Below are positions 1 to 10,839 of a stretch of DNA of 64,000 bases, piece by piece. This stretch comes from Dendrophyllia cribrosa. Its lineage: Eukaryota > Cnidaria > Anthozoa > Scleractinia > Dendrophylliidae. The stretch's first letter is position 1. Every line of letters begins with the position of its first letter. Made by a program: the position numbers and the translations under genes. The stretch covers positions 54,623,702 to 54,687,701 of the forward strand of contig JAJLRJ010000001.1 of assembly GCA_024195265.1 (NCBI GenBank), written 5' to 3'. The notes beneath the pieces are model-generated. The model saw nothing but the letters and a program-made list of their open reading frames with translations, ran no database searches and was not told the DNA's origin.

Positions 1-1179
1 GTGACTGGCAGAAATATTCATTTTCTTGCAATCTGAAACCCCTGTTTCAAGCGGAACATATACATAAATTGATGATCAGTAACAAGGTCTAGAACTACTT
101 TTATTTGAATACGATGTTTAGAGATTAGAGCTTGTGGGATTTAGTGGTCTGTCTATTGCTTTGCTTAAAGGAAGAAAAGAACAAGGTGACAAGGGCGTAG
201 CCAGGACTTTGAGGTACGCACAGTCAATTTTTAAACTGGTCCCAAATCTTTCTTTTTTTCGACTTTTTCAGGTACGCACGTGGGTGAGTGCTATAATTTA
301 AAAGGAACCTCAATTGGCTTATCTTAAATCGTAAATCCGCTCTGTCGAAGGATTATTGAAAAAATGAATATTATGGCCATTAAAAAACTGGGATAACTTA
401 TTACGATTGTTAGCTGTTTAGAGACAGAAACAATAAACATGACTTTCGATCCAAAGAAATCGAAAATTCAGTTAAACTTTCTGGAAGAAATTGAGGTAAA
501 TTTTCCATGGTTGTTCTCATTCGTCTACGTTACCCGTTATTTTACCCCCAATGATATTTTTTGAAACATTTCAAGCCGCCCTCTTCGAGGCCTTTACCAG
601 AAAAATAGACTTATGCGGAGTGAAAGTAAATCACTTGTGTTGTTCGTTATAAAAAATAGATATAACGTTGGACTTATTTAGCCAGACCTCATTACAATAG
701 CTGTAACTATTTAAAATAAATATCATTAATGCTGATTCAAATCTATAGAATGGATAGTTACATTGACTTCCTCCGGTGGCAGATAGTTTTAAAACAGATA
801 AATGCATCCAAGCTTTTGGTATGTTCTCTTCGCATGATAATACAAGAATTTTAACTCACACTCTGAGATATTTATCAGTCAGTTAACTGAACAAACGTTT
901 TTGCAGTTGAGGGAGATAATTTATAGTAAAATCAAAAAGTAAACCAACCAAAAAACTCATACGCATCGATATCGTTTTATTTTTATTTTTATTCACAGTC
1001 ACATTCATCTGCATGTATTAACTAGAGAATTTAAGCTACTTGAGCACGCTAAGCAATTATGTAGCTTTACTTTAAATTTGTAAAGATGGCTTGAGTTAAA
1101 ATTATCATGCTTCTTTTGATTCTTTCCCTCTTTCGTGACTGATTTTCTTTGTCTCCTTCACTTTGTCGTCTTTTCGAAG

Positions 1180-3171
1180 CTACTTTTTGCCGCCCATTGG
1201 AAATCGGCCTCTGCCTGGGCCTCGATGTGGATTAGGGGACGAAGGAGGTGCAGGGCGTGGATTGCCCCCACCCATCGGGAACCGTCCGCGACCACGCTTC
1301 GCAAAGTCTGACGCAGAGGATGGACCACCTGAAAGAAGAATAAATAGAGGTTGTCACACCATCAGTACAAAGCTTTAAGCTCTGAACTTATTAAAATAGT
1401 TGGATAGCCGTTGCACAGGGAACATCGAGTCAACTCTTCTAGCACCAACATCACGGTTCGTAAAGTTCAGGGAGAGAATTTCCCTTGAACCGGAGATGTT
1501 AGTAGACTGACCTTTCACTGTTTCATGGGTAGAGTGGGTGGGTCAAATAGGTGGTTTTATTGTCTGTAGTTGTTATATTGGGGGGTGGGGATGGATTTGC
1601 AGGATATTTCCCGTGAAAATAACAGGGTTAAGGGATATCGAGAAGCAATATGGGATATTAAAAAAACAAAGAGTAGCGGCATTTCAAGTTAAAATGTATA
1701 AAATCACTGAACTTATCCCCCGAAGTACACTTGCAATAGAGGGAGGCCGAGACTTTGAGATCCAAAGACGACAGTTCAGAAAGAAAAAGAGGGAGACAGC
1801 GTCAAAGTATAAAGAGAAAGATGGAGAGGAACTTGTATAATGCAAGATAATGTGGTTGAAAACAGATGAGGAGGATAGTGCATCGTTAGAAAACGAGAAA
1901 AAGAACGAAAAAACGAAAAAACCAATGGAGGCAAAGAGGACGCCAGAGATGATGTTTATGGCGATGATGACGGTGAGGATAAAAAGGCAGTTCACGGTGA
2001 CGATAAAGATCATTTTGATTTGAGGAAGTTTCTAACGAGTGATTGTTCTTATTCGAATTCATTTTGGAAATGTGTTGAATCATACTATTTTGTGTTAAGA
2101 AAACAACTTGTTCACCTAACTTTAAAGGAAATTTGGATTGGCATTCTAACTTCCGAATGCCCCTTGCTTAATTATCTTATACTTATAGGGAAAAAATATT
2201 TGTGGAGTTGCAGAAGGAATGAAGTACTTCCGAACATAGATAGTTTTATAGTTAGGGTAAATATTAAATATGAAACAGAAAAATATATATGTACCAAGAA
2301 TAAAAGTCTACATAAATTAATGGACAAGTGGACTTTGTAATCTAATTTGTAATCTAATTACTCTAAAAGGATTTTGTAAGTAATTTATTTACATAAAGCA
2401 CTTGTTAAATACATAGGCATAGTACTAGAATAAGCTGATGTAGGGATTGTATGATTGCATGTATGTATAGGTGCGTAGTCTGTGTGGGTATGTATATGTT
2501 GTGATAATTATTGTCATTGTTGTACTTTGGAATTAGTAATAAAAAAAAAGTTTCTAACGAGTTTTATTAATCATTATGATGATAATGATAATGATATTGA
2601 TAATGATAATGATAATGATAATGATGATGATAATGATAATGATAATGATAATGATAATGATAATGGTGATGACGATGGTGATGACGAGAAGGAGGAGGAG
2701 GACAAGAAGGATATCAGAGAAGACGATGATGAGGACGATAATATCGACGAGGAAGACGAAAACGCTATTGACGATGACTATGATGACCATTTTGATTTAA
2801 GGAAGTATTTTAACGACGATGATGATAATGATGAAGAAGATGATGGCGACAATGACGATGATGATGATGGTGATGATGATGACGGATGATGATAATGATG
2901 ATTATGAAGAGGGGGACGATGATGGCGATGAAAAACAAAACGACGGGAATGAAAATTGGGAATATGAAGGTGTGAATAAAAAAGCACGGGGGGCTTCATA
3001 AATTTCTTGCTCCAAAAAGGGGGCACAATTAGATAGGGATTATTTGACAGGGGAGCTGAATAGAGGATTTACCGTGTACTTACCTTTGGTAGGTTTTCCA
3101 TCTGTTACGGTAACCATCAACGCCAATTGCAATGCCAAAAGGCAAGCGATTAAAAGCAATGTTCTCTTCAT
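1180..3171 (-). CDS. Small secreted peptide precursor, two exons, twin GRGRFPMGG motif
   Basis: Two minus-strand exons join in phase: 3171-3084 (ATG at 3171; 29 codons plus one base, then donor GTAAGT) and 1328-1180 (acceptor TTCTTTCAG, ending in TAG). The product is 78 residues. Residues 1 to about 25 form a typical signal peptide (MKRTLLLIACLLALQLALM), so secretion is expected. The mature part is rich in Gly, Pro and Arg and has no Cys. It contains a dibasic KR followed by GRGRFPMGG, a Pro/Ser-rich linker, then a second GRGRFPMGG followed by KK and stop. Dibasic sites and a repeated motif are typical of neuropeptide or other processed peptide precursors. That role is inference; an antimicrobial or matrix peptide is possible. 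Minus-strand polyadenylation motifs (TTTATT on plus) lie near 975-990. A further small exon in the 1.75-kb intron cannot be excluded. Confidence 0.7.
1840..2900 (+). repeat. Asp/Asn-rich low-complexity region with GATAAT microsatellite
   Basis: A (GATAAT)n tract at about 2574-2668 lies inside a wider GAT/GAC-rich stretch. It is open for about 135 codons (2482-2889) and would encode an extremely acidic Asp/Asn/Glu protein. The peptide HFDLRK occurs in two places (near 2011-2030 and 2788-2808), each inside an acidic frame. The segment AAGTTTCTAACGAGT occurs at about 2028 and 2549. This suggests an old local duplication. No convincing start, splice signals or domain are visible. It lies within the intron of the minus-strand peptide gene, so it is recorded as a repeat rather than a gene. 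Confidence 0.5.
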
Positions 3172-5690
3172 TCCAAGTCCTAGTTATAAAAGTCATAATA
3201 AAAACTTTTTTAAATAAAGAGTTGTGGACCTTAATTCTTACGATTAAATCTATAGCTGAAGTCATCGAAATGTTGTTTAATCGATAATTTTTCTTCCAAA
3301 GTGCTTGTCAAAACCTTTTGTCATGCAATGAGATGAGATCCTGAAAATATATAATTCAATGTGAAATTTTCCTCGCAAAATTTTCTTTATTGTTTAAATA
3401 CCGCAAGTTTCTCTGCAAGTAGTTAAAATTTTAAGACACCGAGTTGCCAATTCGACACGTATTGAAAATAGCACCGCTCTTAACGTTTTTATACTCTTCT
3501 GAAAACCTCAGGACTTTTAAAATAAAAAAGAAAGATGTTATAAAAGGTGAGCAAAATATATAGGTTACTAGAAATACGTGTCTCGCAGAACCTCGCGAAG
3601 CTCGGGGGAGGATGCACTGCAAAATTTTAGCGATGTGGGAGGGAGAGATGGAATTTCTGATTTGACTGGAGAGGTTGGGTTGTATGCCGGCAATGGCCCC
3701 GAAATTTAAAATTGAGACATTGTTGTTTCCAGTCCGCTTTCATTTAACTTGTACTTAGTCCCCTGTCTTCCTAAAATAAAATAAATGGGAGCTGTTACTG
3801 GTCAGTTTTGGGTTTTGAGCTGTGGGTTGCTGTAACTGCTATGGGACTGGGTACCAAAGGCCTCCCCCCACCCCCCAACCTATCTTCATTAACTTTTGTC
3901 AGAAGGAAAATTGGTCTGAAAGTGGATGTATAGTACTGTTGTGGACATGGGTCCTGGACAATATGCAGTGGTGTTCTGTTTATTTTGATTGGGTGAAAGT
4001 CTGTTTATCAGGAATACAGCTAACTCCTGCTGTCTCGACGGATTAAATTCCAATTTTGAAGCTTGTGAGTGCTATCTCCCAAATTAACCTTTTCCCTTTA
4101 GATACTGCTGTAGTTTTTGTTCTACATATTGGGTATCAAATAATTGCTAACCCATTTCACAATGTACTTGAATGGTTAAGATCACAGGAGTTTACTGTTC
4201 CTGAAGAGTGATGTCGCACACACAAAAAAAAACTCAATGGTGGTACAGTTGTAGTAAAAATAATTTAATCTTACTTTACTCAAAAATAGCAATGAGACTA
4301 CAGTAACATAGAATAGTAAAACATTCTAACATACCATACACTGTAGATAATAGTAATTAAATGTAACATTGTCATACATATTCATTGGTTTTCATTAAAG
4401 TCATAAAAGCAAAACCAAAGTTATTACTTTGGCCAATCACAACATACACGTCAATCCAATGAACTAATCAGAGCTTGAAGGAATTACAGGAAGCCAGCGC
4501 CAAGCCCGGGAAAATGCATGAGAGCATTTCATGATTGGCTTTGGTTTTATTTTTGATTGGTTAAGAAAGTGGCATGAGATTCTCCCAGCAGTACCAATAC
4601 TACATTTTGGATACAGGTCATGAGAATTACGAAATTGATAACAAAACATGAATATTCAAGATGAAGCAACAGATCCTCTGCAAATGCCATAAGCAATGTT
4701 TAGAGACCAGGATGGAGAATTCGTAGGTTAAGACCAGGACTTAGGCCTTCATGACCAGTAAGTCCCTTTAAAAATTTCAAAATCAAATTTAATTAGTAGA
4801 TGTACATTCTCCTTACTGGCATAGCTATATAACTACAGTGAATTTGTATTCAATTGCACAGACAACTCATGTTAAGGTGATCAGGTTCCCAATTTGCATA
4901 ATCTATGTATCTATGTATGTATTTTTTTGTGAGGAGATTTTAGATACTGATCACCATTCCAATAATAAAGATGAAGCTGTAATGTTGTTGTGTCATGTGT
5001 TTACCTATACAGTTGCTACACATTAGCTGGTCATGATTGCCAACAGAAAAATTGTTTTTTCCTTACAAAGTGTTTTTATCCAAATTGTAAACAGAACTTC
5101 TCCTTACTAAACAGCTATTCGAATAGTATTTCTTATTAAACTATTTTATATGGAATGCCGCAAACTCAATATACCGTATACAAAGTATATTTTGTTCACT
5201 GCTCATTCACAAACAATAATACATTATGTATATGTTGTATATTTGAAATAATTTCCACCTGTGTGATCTGTAGTTTTGATCATACTTGAAAAAAGAAATT
5301 ACATGTTGACACCATGGATACATTTTGTACAACCATATATCTGTGCTGGAAAACGTTTTGGCTTCCATAAGATCTGACCAGTTTTCTTGCACCTTTCCAT
5401 GTCATTTAAGCTTATATCAAAGTTCCTTATTAGTGACCCTAGTAAGAATATCAATAAACATCAATTTACAGTATGTACTGAGAGAATAGTTTCCAGTGTT
5501 TGAGTACTAATATATTTAATTATTATATTGAAAAAAATTTACTCTTATCATCTACCTGTCAGTTGTTGAGTTTTTTATTGCAAAAGGTAGATTAAATAAT
5601 AATTTATGGAGGATGGTATGCTTACTTGCCTTTATATATACGCTTAGGTTGTTTCAATTGAAGAGCATCGGAGAGCGCGGATTAAAGTGC
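3172..5690. other. Intergenic, no gene recognised
   Basis: AT-rich sequence with only short, unrelated open frames of about 60-75 codons on both strands. It has no recognisable domain, no convincing exon and no strong repeat. It may include the upstream region and 5' UTR of the minus-strand peptide gene that starts at 3171. Confidence 0.5.
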
Positions 5691-5699
5691 GGTGATTTC

Positions 5700-6214
5700 A
5701 GCTAGATTTCTCAATCGTTCTTCTTCTCTGACCCTTTCCTGTAATCCGTGTTTGCTTTTCCCTACCGTATGAAAGATATTCGTCACGAGTATTTAGCTGA
5801 TCGTGTAATTCTTGCCGCCTCTCGTTGCGTCTATAAACAGAATCTTTTTGTCCAACACTTCCAGTCGGTGTCGCCTCTCCTGATCGGTTTCGTTCAGAAT
5901 TCTAATGGCAGCATTTTCTCAAAGCGTTTGAACGTACTCAAACGGTGTGCCTAGGCTGTTCGAAGTCTTTGTAATCGATGGTCTCGTTTCTTCGTTGCTC
6001 GATCGCGCTGAATTTTAAGTCGCCGTTCTCGCTCCAGCGGAGTTTCGGTGGTTAATTGTCTCGGGCAAGGATTTCCAGCCACTTGTTGAATCCAGCGTTG
6101 TTGTTCTTTCTGATTTGCATCAGAAATTGGTCGTGTTTCACCGACGATGAGTAAAGGTAAACCCGTCGGCCCGGCCGCCATGAATAAACACGGATAAACA
6201 TGAGAGTGCGCCAT
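5700..6214 (-). pseudogene. Degenerate ORF of mobile-element type (ERERRL repeats)
   Basis: The minus strand is open from ATG 6214 to 5951 (87 codons). Its C-terminal half is highly charged (ETPLERERRLKIQRDRATKK). After the stop, a frame-shifted continuation shows the related pattern ETDQERRHRLEVL. Repeated E-T-x-x-E-R-x-x-R-L units of this kind are seen in proteins of Helitron-like and other large mobile elements; this is recalled from family knowledge, not searched. No catalytic domain is visible. The broken frame indicates a relic. Confidence 0.3.
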
Positions 6215-6262
6215 TGTCAGCGGTCACGATTTTTGTTGCCAGGCAACTGCCGGACACCATCA

Positions 6263-6399
<137 letters not shown>

Positions 6400-6440
6400 T
6401 TGTCACAAATGAAGACGAACCAATACTTTTTTTCTGACAC

Positions 6441-6477
6441 CTATATTTCGACCACATTTAGTGGTCTTCTTCAGGGT
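6441..6477 (-). ncRNA. Hammerhead-ribozyme-like motif, Penelope type
   Basis: On the minus strand the core CTGAAGA (matching CUGANGA) is followed by a stem, AGACCAC paired with GTGGTC across a short loop, and then GAAA. This is the layout of the hammerhead motifs known in terminal regions of Penelope-like retroelements. The stem III side and the cleavage site are not clearly conserved, so activity is uncertain. Confidence 0.4.
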
Positions 6478-6659
6478 GACTAAAACACCGTTAACGTATT
6501 ACACTTTAAAATTGCTGAGGCGTCCGATGTCAAGGAAACGCGTGCGTACCAAAACTGACTGTTATTTTGAAACTGTAATGGAAACGTATCGCGTTGCATT
6601 ACAAAAAAACGACAAAAACTATTCATACGCGTGCGCTCGCGCTTACAAAAACTATTCAT

Positions 6660-7245
6660 ACATATATTCATATATATATTTATATATATATATATATAAA
6701 TATATTTTTCGCTCGAATTCGCGCGGCTTAGCTCCCGAGGGCCGACAAATTTATAAACCTCGCTGCGCTCGGGCCTTCGGCCCTCGCTTCGCGAGGAATT
6801 AGGGTGATATCGTTTTCAAAAATCCAGGTATATATCTCGATAGATTGACGACAATGATCGTGAAAAGTGCCAAAAAGCCATTTCCGGCCAATGAGAGCGC
6901 TTTCTGGAACACTCCACAGCGTTTGCTTGAAATATATACCTGGATTTTTGAAAACGTGATCAACGAAAATTACAGCAATTTCACTACAACTAGCCCAGAC
7001 AAGGGTTTTTATGAGCCCGATCAGCCCGAAAATCACAGAGAAGAGAGAAAAGGGGGAAAGGGAGCGAGAGTGAGAGAAAAAAAGACTAGCAACAGTCTTT
7101 AGTTTTTATATTAGGGGGTTTGGGTGATATCGTTTTCAAAAATCCAGGTATATATACATATAAATATATTTTTCGCTCGAATTCGCGCGGCTCAGCTCCC
7201 GAGGGCCGACAAATTTATAAACCTCGCTTCGCGAGGAAAAACCAG
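6660..7245. repeat. Direct repeats framing a short spacer
   Basis: The block starting AAATATATTTTTCGCTCG, followed by a GC-rich CCCGAGGGCCGAC segment, occurs at about 6700-6800 and again at 7162-7238. GGGTGATATCGTTTTCAAAA occurs at about 6801 and 7122, and an inverted copy of part of it lies near 6928-6955. This is a probable composite mobile-element remnant. No protein is recognised. Confidence 0.5.
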
Positions 7246-7689
7246 AACAGAAAACCGAAATAGCGTTGAATTAAAAAATTGGTGCCGGAACAGTTACAAA
7301 ATTCCAAATACCAGCAAAAAGACAATGGGATTATTGAAGCGTCAGGTTTGAAAACGTGTTTTTTCTGCTATCAATAGTCAAGATTATCCGAATTTTAAGC
7401 AATGATTTTACTATCAATTTATTTTAAAATTGAAATAAGTGACAGCATTGAAAAAGGTCCCTATATTATTTTCAGTTTGAATCAAAAAGGTTCTCAGTGA
7501 AATTTTGATTATTTCGGTTTTCAAATCGAAAAACCTGGATCAATCAGTAAAAACATGATTGGAATAACAAGTACATCCGCAATATTTGTTTACAATTTTT
7601 TTTATAGTTTTCTTAGAATTATTCTATTTTAAATATTGGTCGTTCGTTGATGTGTTACAAATTCAGATTAAACCTTCACGAGCCATTTC

Positions 7690-7886
7690 CTACAACTGCC
7701 GAAGCTAAGTTAACCCTGCTTCTGTAGCATGAAGCGACACCTTCGGGCCGGAGGTTATGTTCACTGAAATCTTTAATACACCTGGATGAAGTGGGACGAT
7801 TCGGAGCAACATTCAGAACATTTCTCGAACCACGAACTTAAGGTTGAAAGTCCAACGCCCTAACTTAACCACTACACCTCCGCGCC
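7690..7886 (-). mobile_element. tRNA-derived SINE-like element
   Basis: The minus strand begins with a tRNA-like head at 7886. It has an A-box-like GTGTAGTGGTTAAG and, about 35 bases on, a B-box-like GTGGTTCGAG, followed by an unrelated tail. This is the arrangement of a tRNA-derived SINE. No clear cloverleaf, poly(A) tail or target duplication was found. Confidence 0.4.
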
Positions 7887-8123
7887 TCTGCTATTCCCTA
7901 AGGACCCCCATGCCCAATGAAAGTTAAACGATCAAGGAGTATTCTCGTTGATCGCGACCTCACTTGAACAAATACAGTTACTAACTTACCTTTTCGGGAT
8001 CTCTCGCACTGATCTCTGGCCTTCACCGGTAAAATTGAATTGAGTTCTAGGGAACAGGAACGTTCATAACAAGAGCCCTAAATTATTTATAATGATAAAA
8101 CGGGTTGGATTTTACGACTCTCA

Positions 8124-8321
8124 ATAGGCCATTTCCGAGTTGCTTTTAGCCTCTCTATCAAAGCGAGGCTAGGTGCGAAACCTTTCATATGAAAATGAGT
8201 TTTCATTCACATGCAAATAAAACTTATTTGCATGTGAATGAAAACTCATTTTAATATGAAAGATTTCGCACCTAGCCTCGCTTTGAAAGAGAGGCTAAAG
8301 GCAACTCGGAAATGGCCTATT
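8124..8321. mobile_element. Palindromic MITE (about 95-bp arms)
   Basis: The sequence starting AATAGGCCATTTCCGAGTTG is repeated in inverted orientation ending at 8321. The arms are nearly complementary over about 95 bp and meet around TTTGCATGTG/CACATGCAAA. The element has no coding capacity. The target duplication is unclear. Confidence 0.7.
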
Positions 8322-8452
8322 CTATTGGTTAACTAAATTAAAATTGCTGTAACCTTAAATTAATTTCCTTGCTTTTCTGGTGCTACAATGTAAATTGTTT
8401 TTGTATGAAAGAGTACCAGATGAACTTATTTCTTTAAGTTACGATATTATAT

Positions 8453-9330
8453 AAGTAAAGGTTTTTTAAAAAGTTTAGTAGTAAAAACTAGTGGGATTAA
8501 AACGCGACGTTTCGACCGTTCTACGGTCATTATCAAGCAAAAGTGAGGATAAGAATTTACATAAGTACTAAATATATGGTTGAACAAAGAAGTGAAATAT
8601 ATAAAAACGGGGTGTTAAAAACTAACAATATAAAAGCATGCAATAAGAAATAATTAAAACTATGTAAAAACTTTCGCACGAATTGAGTCACTTTGAACAT
8701 TGAGACTTGGTCTCAGGCTTCAGCTGATATTGTACGAACACAACTCAAAGATCTGAGTCAGAAAATTGGCAAGACCCTCCAGCCTGTTTTTGTAAGCCAG
8801 AAGATCAAACAACATCTGAAATTGCGCGAAGTTAAACCGCCGCTTGTTAACCAACAATGTCTTGTTTACAAATTTAAATGTGACCTGTGTGATGCAGGTT
8901 ATGTTGGTTTCACACGACGGCATTTACATCAACGCCTGGACGAACACAGACACACGTCTTCGTCTATTGGCAAGCATTTTCGTGATAAGCATTCCTTTAC
9001 ACCGGATGATCTCACCAAGAATTTCACCATCCTTAAAAAATGCAAGAACAAGTTTGACTGTCTCGTCTATGAGATGTTTCAGTTTTATTCACGAACTGAG
9101 ACCAAGTCTCAATGTTCAAAGTGACTCAATTCGTGCGAAAGTTTTTACATAGTTTTAATTATTTCTTATTGCATGCTTTTATTGTTACTTTTTAACACCC
9201 CGTTTTTTTATATTTCACTTCTTTGTTCAACCATATATTTAGTACTTATGTAAATTCTTATCCTCACTTTTGCTTGATAATGACCGTAGAACGGTCGAAA
9301 CGTCGCGTTTTAATCCCACTAGTTTTTACT
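8453..9330 (+). mobile_element. Penelope-like element fragment with inverted terminal arms
   Basis: Arms of about 230 bp (8478-8716 and about 9098-9332) are inverted copies, framing one ORF. ACGATATTATA occurs just outside both ends (about 8442 and 9331) and may be the target duplication. Each arm holds a hammerhead-like block with stem GACCGT/ACGGTC and the GAAA motif. The core reads TTGATAA instead of CUGANGA, so both look decayed. Penelope-like elements are known for GIY-YIG endonucleases and terminal repeats with hammerhead motifs. The reverse transcriptase part is absent. Confidence 0.7.
8693..9124 (+). pseudogene. GIY-YIG endonuclease domain of a Penelope-like element
   Basis: An open frame of 143 codons contains VYKFKCDLC followed by YVGFTRRHLHQRLDEH, then IGKHFRDKH and ILKKCKNKFDCLVYE. 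This order matches the GIY-YIG nuclease at the C-terminus of Penelope-like retroelement proteins, which nicks target DNA. The reverse transcriptase domain expected upstream is missing, so this is a 5'-truncated remnant. The start is arbitrary: the first codons lie in the inverted arm, and the last residues are encoded by the other arm. Confidence 0.75.
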
Positions 9331-9334
9331 ACGA

Positions 9335-10100
9335 TATTATAAACTTAATAATAGTTCCACGGCACCGTATTTTAGTACTCTACTCAGTAGAATATATAGC
9401 CTACGTCGCAGTGTAAACGTTCCCCCTTCCCTCCCCGTCCTGCCACGCAAGTTTAAGAACATACTGTAAAGTTAATTAAATGCCAAAACCGCTTGAAGTC
9501 AAGTGGATTTCACGCTTCAACACCACTAGACATAACGCTTTTTTCTCGTGCTAAATTGTTTATGCTTGAAAGATAGCCTGGTGAACTCATTTCTTTAACT
9601 TACCATATGATTCTAATTTTCTTGTCTTGCGGATAGTCAATATTTCCACGGCACCTAATGTTACAGGTGTAAACGATCCCACTTCCCCTTGCGACGTTGG
9701 CTATACTAAAAAGATCATGCTGTTTGGAAAGAAAATTAGACTCGGCCTTTTCACCAATAGTCGAATATTTATTAAACGTCTCAAAGAAAATTGTTATACA
9801 TTGCTACGAATACAGCATTTACAAATATTTTCGCACGATGAAGCGAGTTTTAAACATACGTTTTCTACTCCTGAACAAAACTGAATTTGTAAGACACATC
9901 AATTGAAGTAAACTCGAGTCCCGTGTTCATCAAAGACCAACTTTTATTGCGAGCTTCAAAACACGTGGTATTCCGCAAGCAGGACACCAGAACTACGCTT
10001 ACACAAAGTGTCGACCTAACACGTAGCTTATGTAACAATACAACTGTAGAATTATATAACGAAAACAAAGCTACGTCATCAATCCCCCTCTCTTTAGCAT
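9335..10100. other. Intergenic, no gene recognised
   Basis: Short overlapping frames of under 90 codons without domain, signal peptide or splice context. Nothing further is recognised here. Confidence 0.4.
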
Positions 10101-10106
10101 CTTTAG

Positions 10107-10838
10107 CTAAAATAAAGTTAAAACACTCCGCGCCGTTAACAACTCGTCTGAAGTATCAGATTCAGGTTTGTTAGTCTGTAGCACAGCAGTGGAATAAGGC
10201 AGATTGTGAACCTTGAGAAACCATGCCGCTGACTTGTTTAGGGTTGACTTGCAGGCCTCAATGGAATAAAAATCCGTCTCATCATGATCCCTTCTGCACA
10301 GGTAATTTTCGTTATCTCAGTGCCTGTAGCGACACAGTACCATTGGGCTGATTGTGAACCGTGAATCGGCAGGCTAGATCTGGCGTCGATAGTGGAGGCC
10401 TGAATAGTTTCAGCAGTGTATATGTCTCCCCGTCGTCTTCGTTCTCTTTAAAATACCCGCTTAATTAGTTACTCTACACAGGTATTTTTCGTTATCTGCG
10501 TTCAGCGACAACTTTTGGTCACCACAGCACGTTTCAAATATCTGCGAAAGTTAAATAATATCCAGTTAATATTGAAGTGGAAATGGAAATAGAAAAGAAG
10601 AGAAGAGAAGAGAAGAGAAGAGAAGAGAAGAGAAGAGAAGAGAAGAGAAGAGAAGAGAAGAGAAGAGAAGAGAAGAGAAGAGAAGAGAAGAGAAGAGAAG
10701 AGAAGAGAAGAGAAGAGAAGAGAAGAGAAGAGAAGAGAAGAGAAGAGAAGAAAGAGAAAACCTGTGTAGAGTCCGGTTTTGTTTCTCACCTGACGAGACA
10801 GAACCAACGAGCATCGCGAAAGCAAAAATGAACTTCAT
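10107..10838 (-). pseudogene. Degenerate secreted beta-trefoil-like protein gene
   Basis: On the minus strand, 10838-10790 encodes MKFIFAFAMLVGSVSS followed by a GTGAGA donor: a clean signal-peptide exon ending in phase 1. After a (AGAAG)n-filled intron, an acceptor-like TTTCGCAG at 10542 precedes a frame with IFETCCGDQKLSLNADNEKYLCR. Two frameshifts later come FTVHNQPNGTVSLQ and DNENYLCRRDHDETDFYSIE, ending with TAG at 10109-10107. The repeated pattern V-x-L-Q-A/D-N-x-x-Y-L-C-R resembles fascin-like beta-trefoil repeats; this is recognition by pattern only. The exon phases do not fit and the frame breaks twice, so the gene is decayed, or the assembly has indels or lacks an exon here. Confidence 0.45.
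10595..10750. repeat. (AGAAG)n pentanucleotide microsatellite
   Basis: About 31 nearly perfect copies of AGAAG. It lies between the signal-peptide exon and the next recognisable exon of the minus-strand beta-trefoil-like gene. Open frames crossing it are artefacts of the repeat. Confidence 0.95.
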
Positions 10839-10839
10839 G

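Noticed and set aside
2482..2889. 135-codon Asp-rich ORF as a real gene
   Set aside because: Most of it is a GATAAT/GAC microsatellite. Without a start context, signal peptide or splice evidence it is recorded only as a repeat and as a finding.
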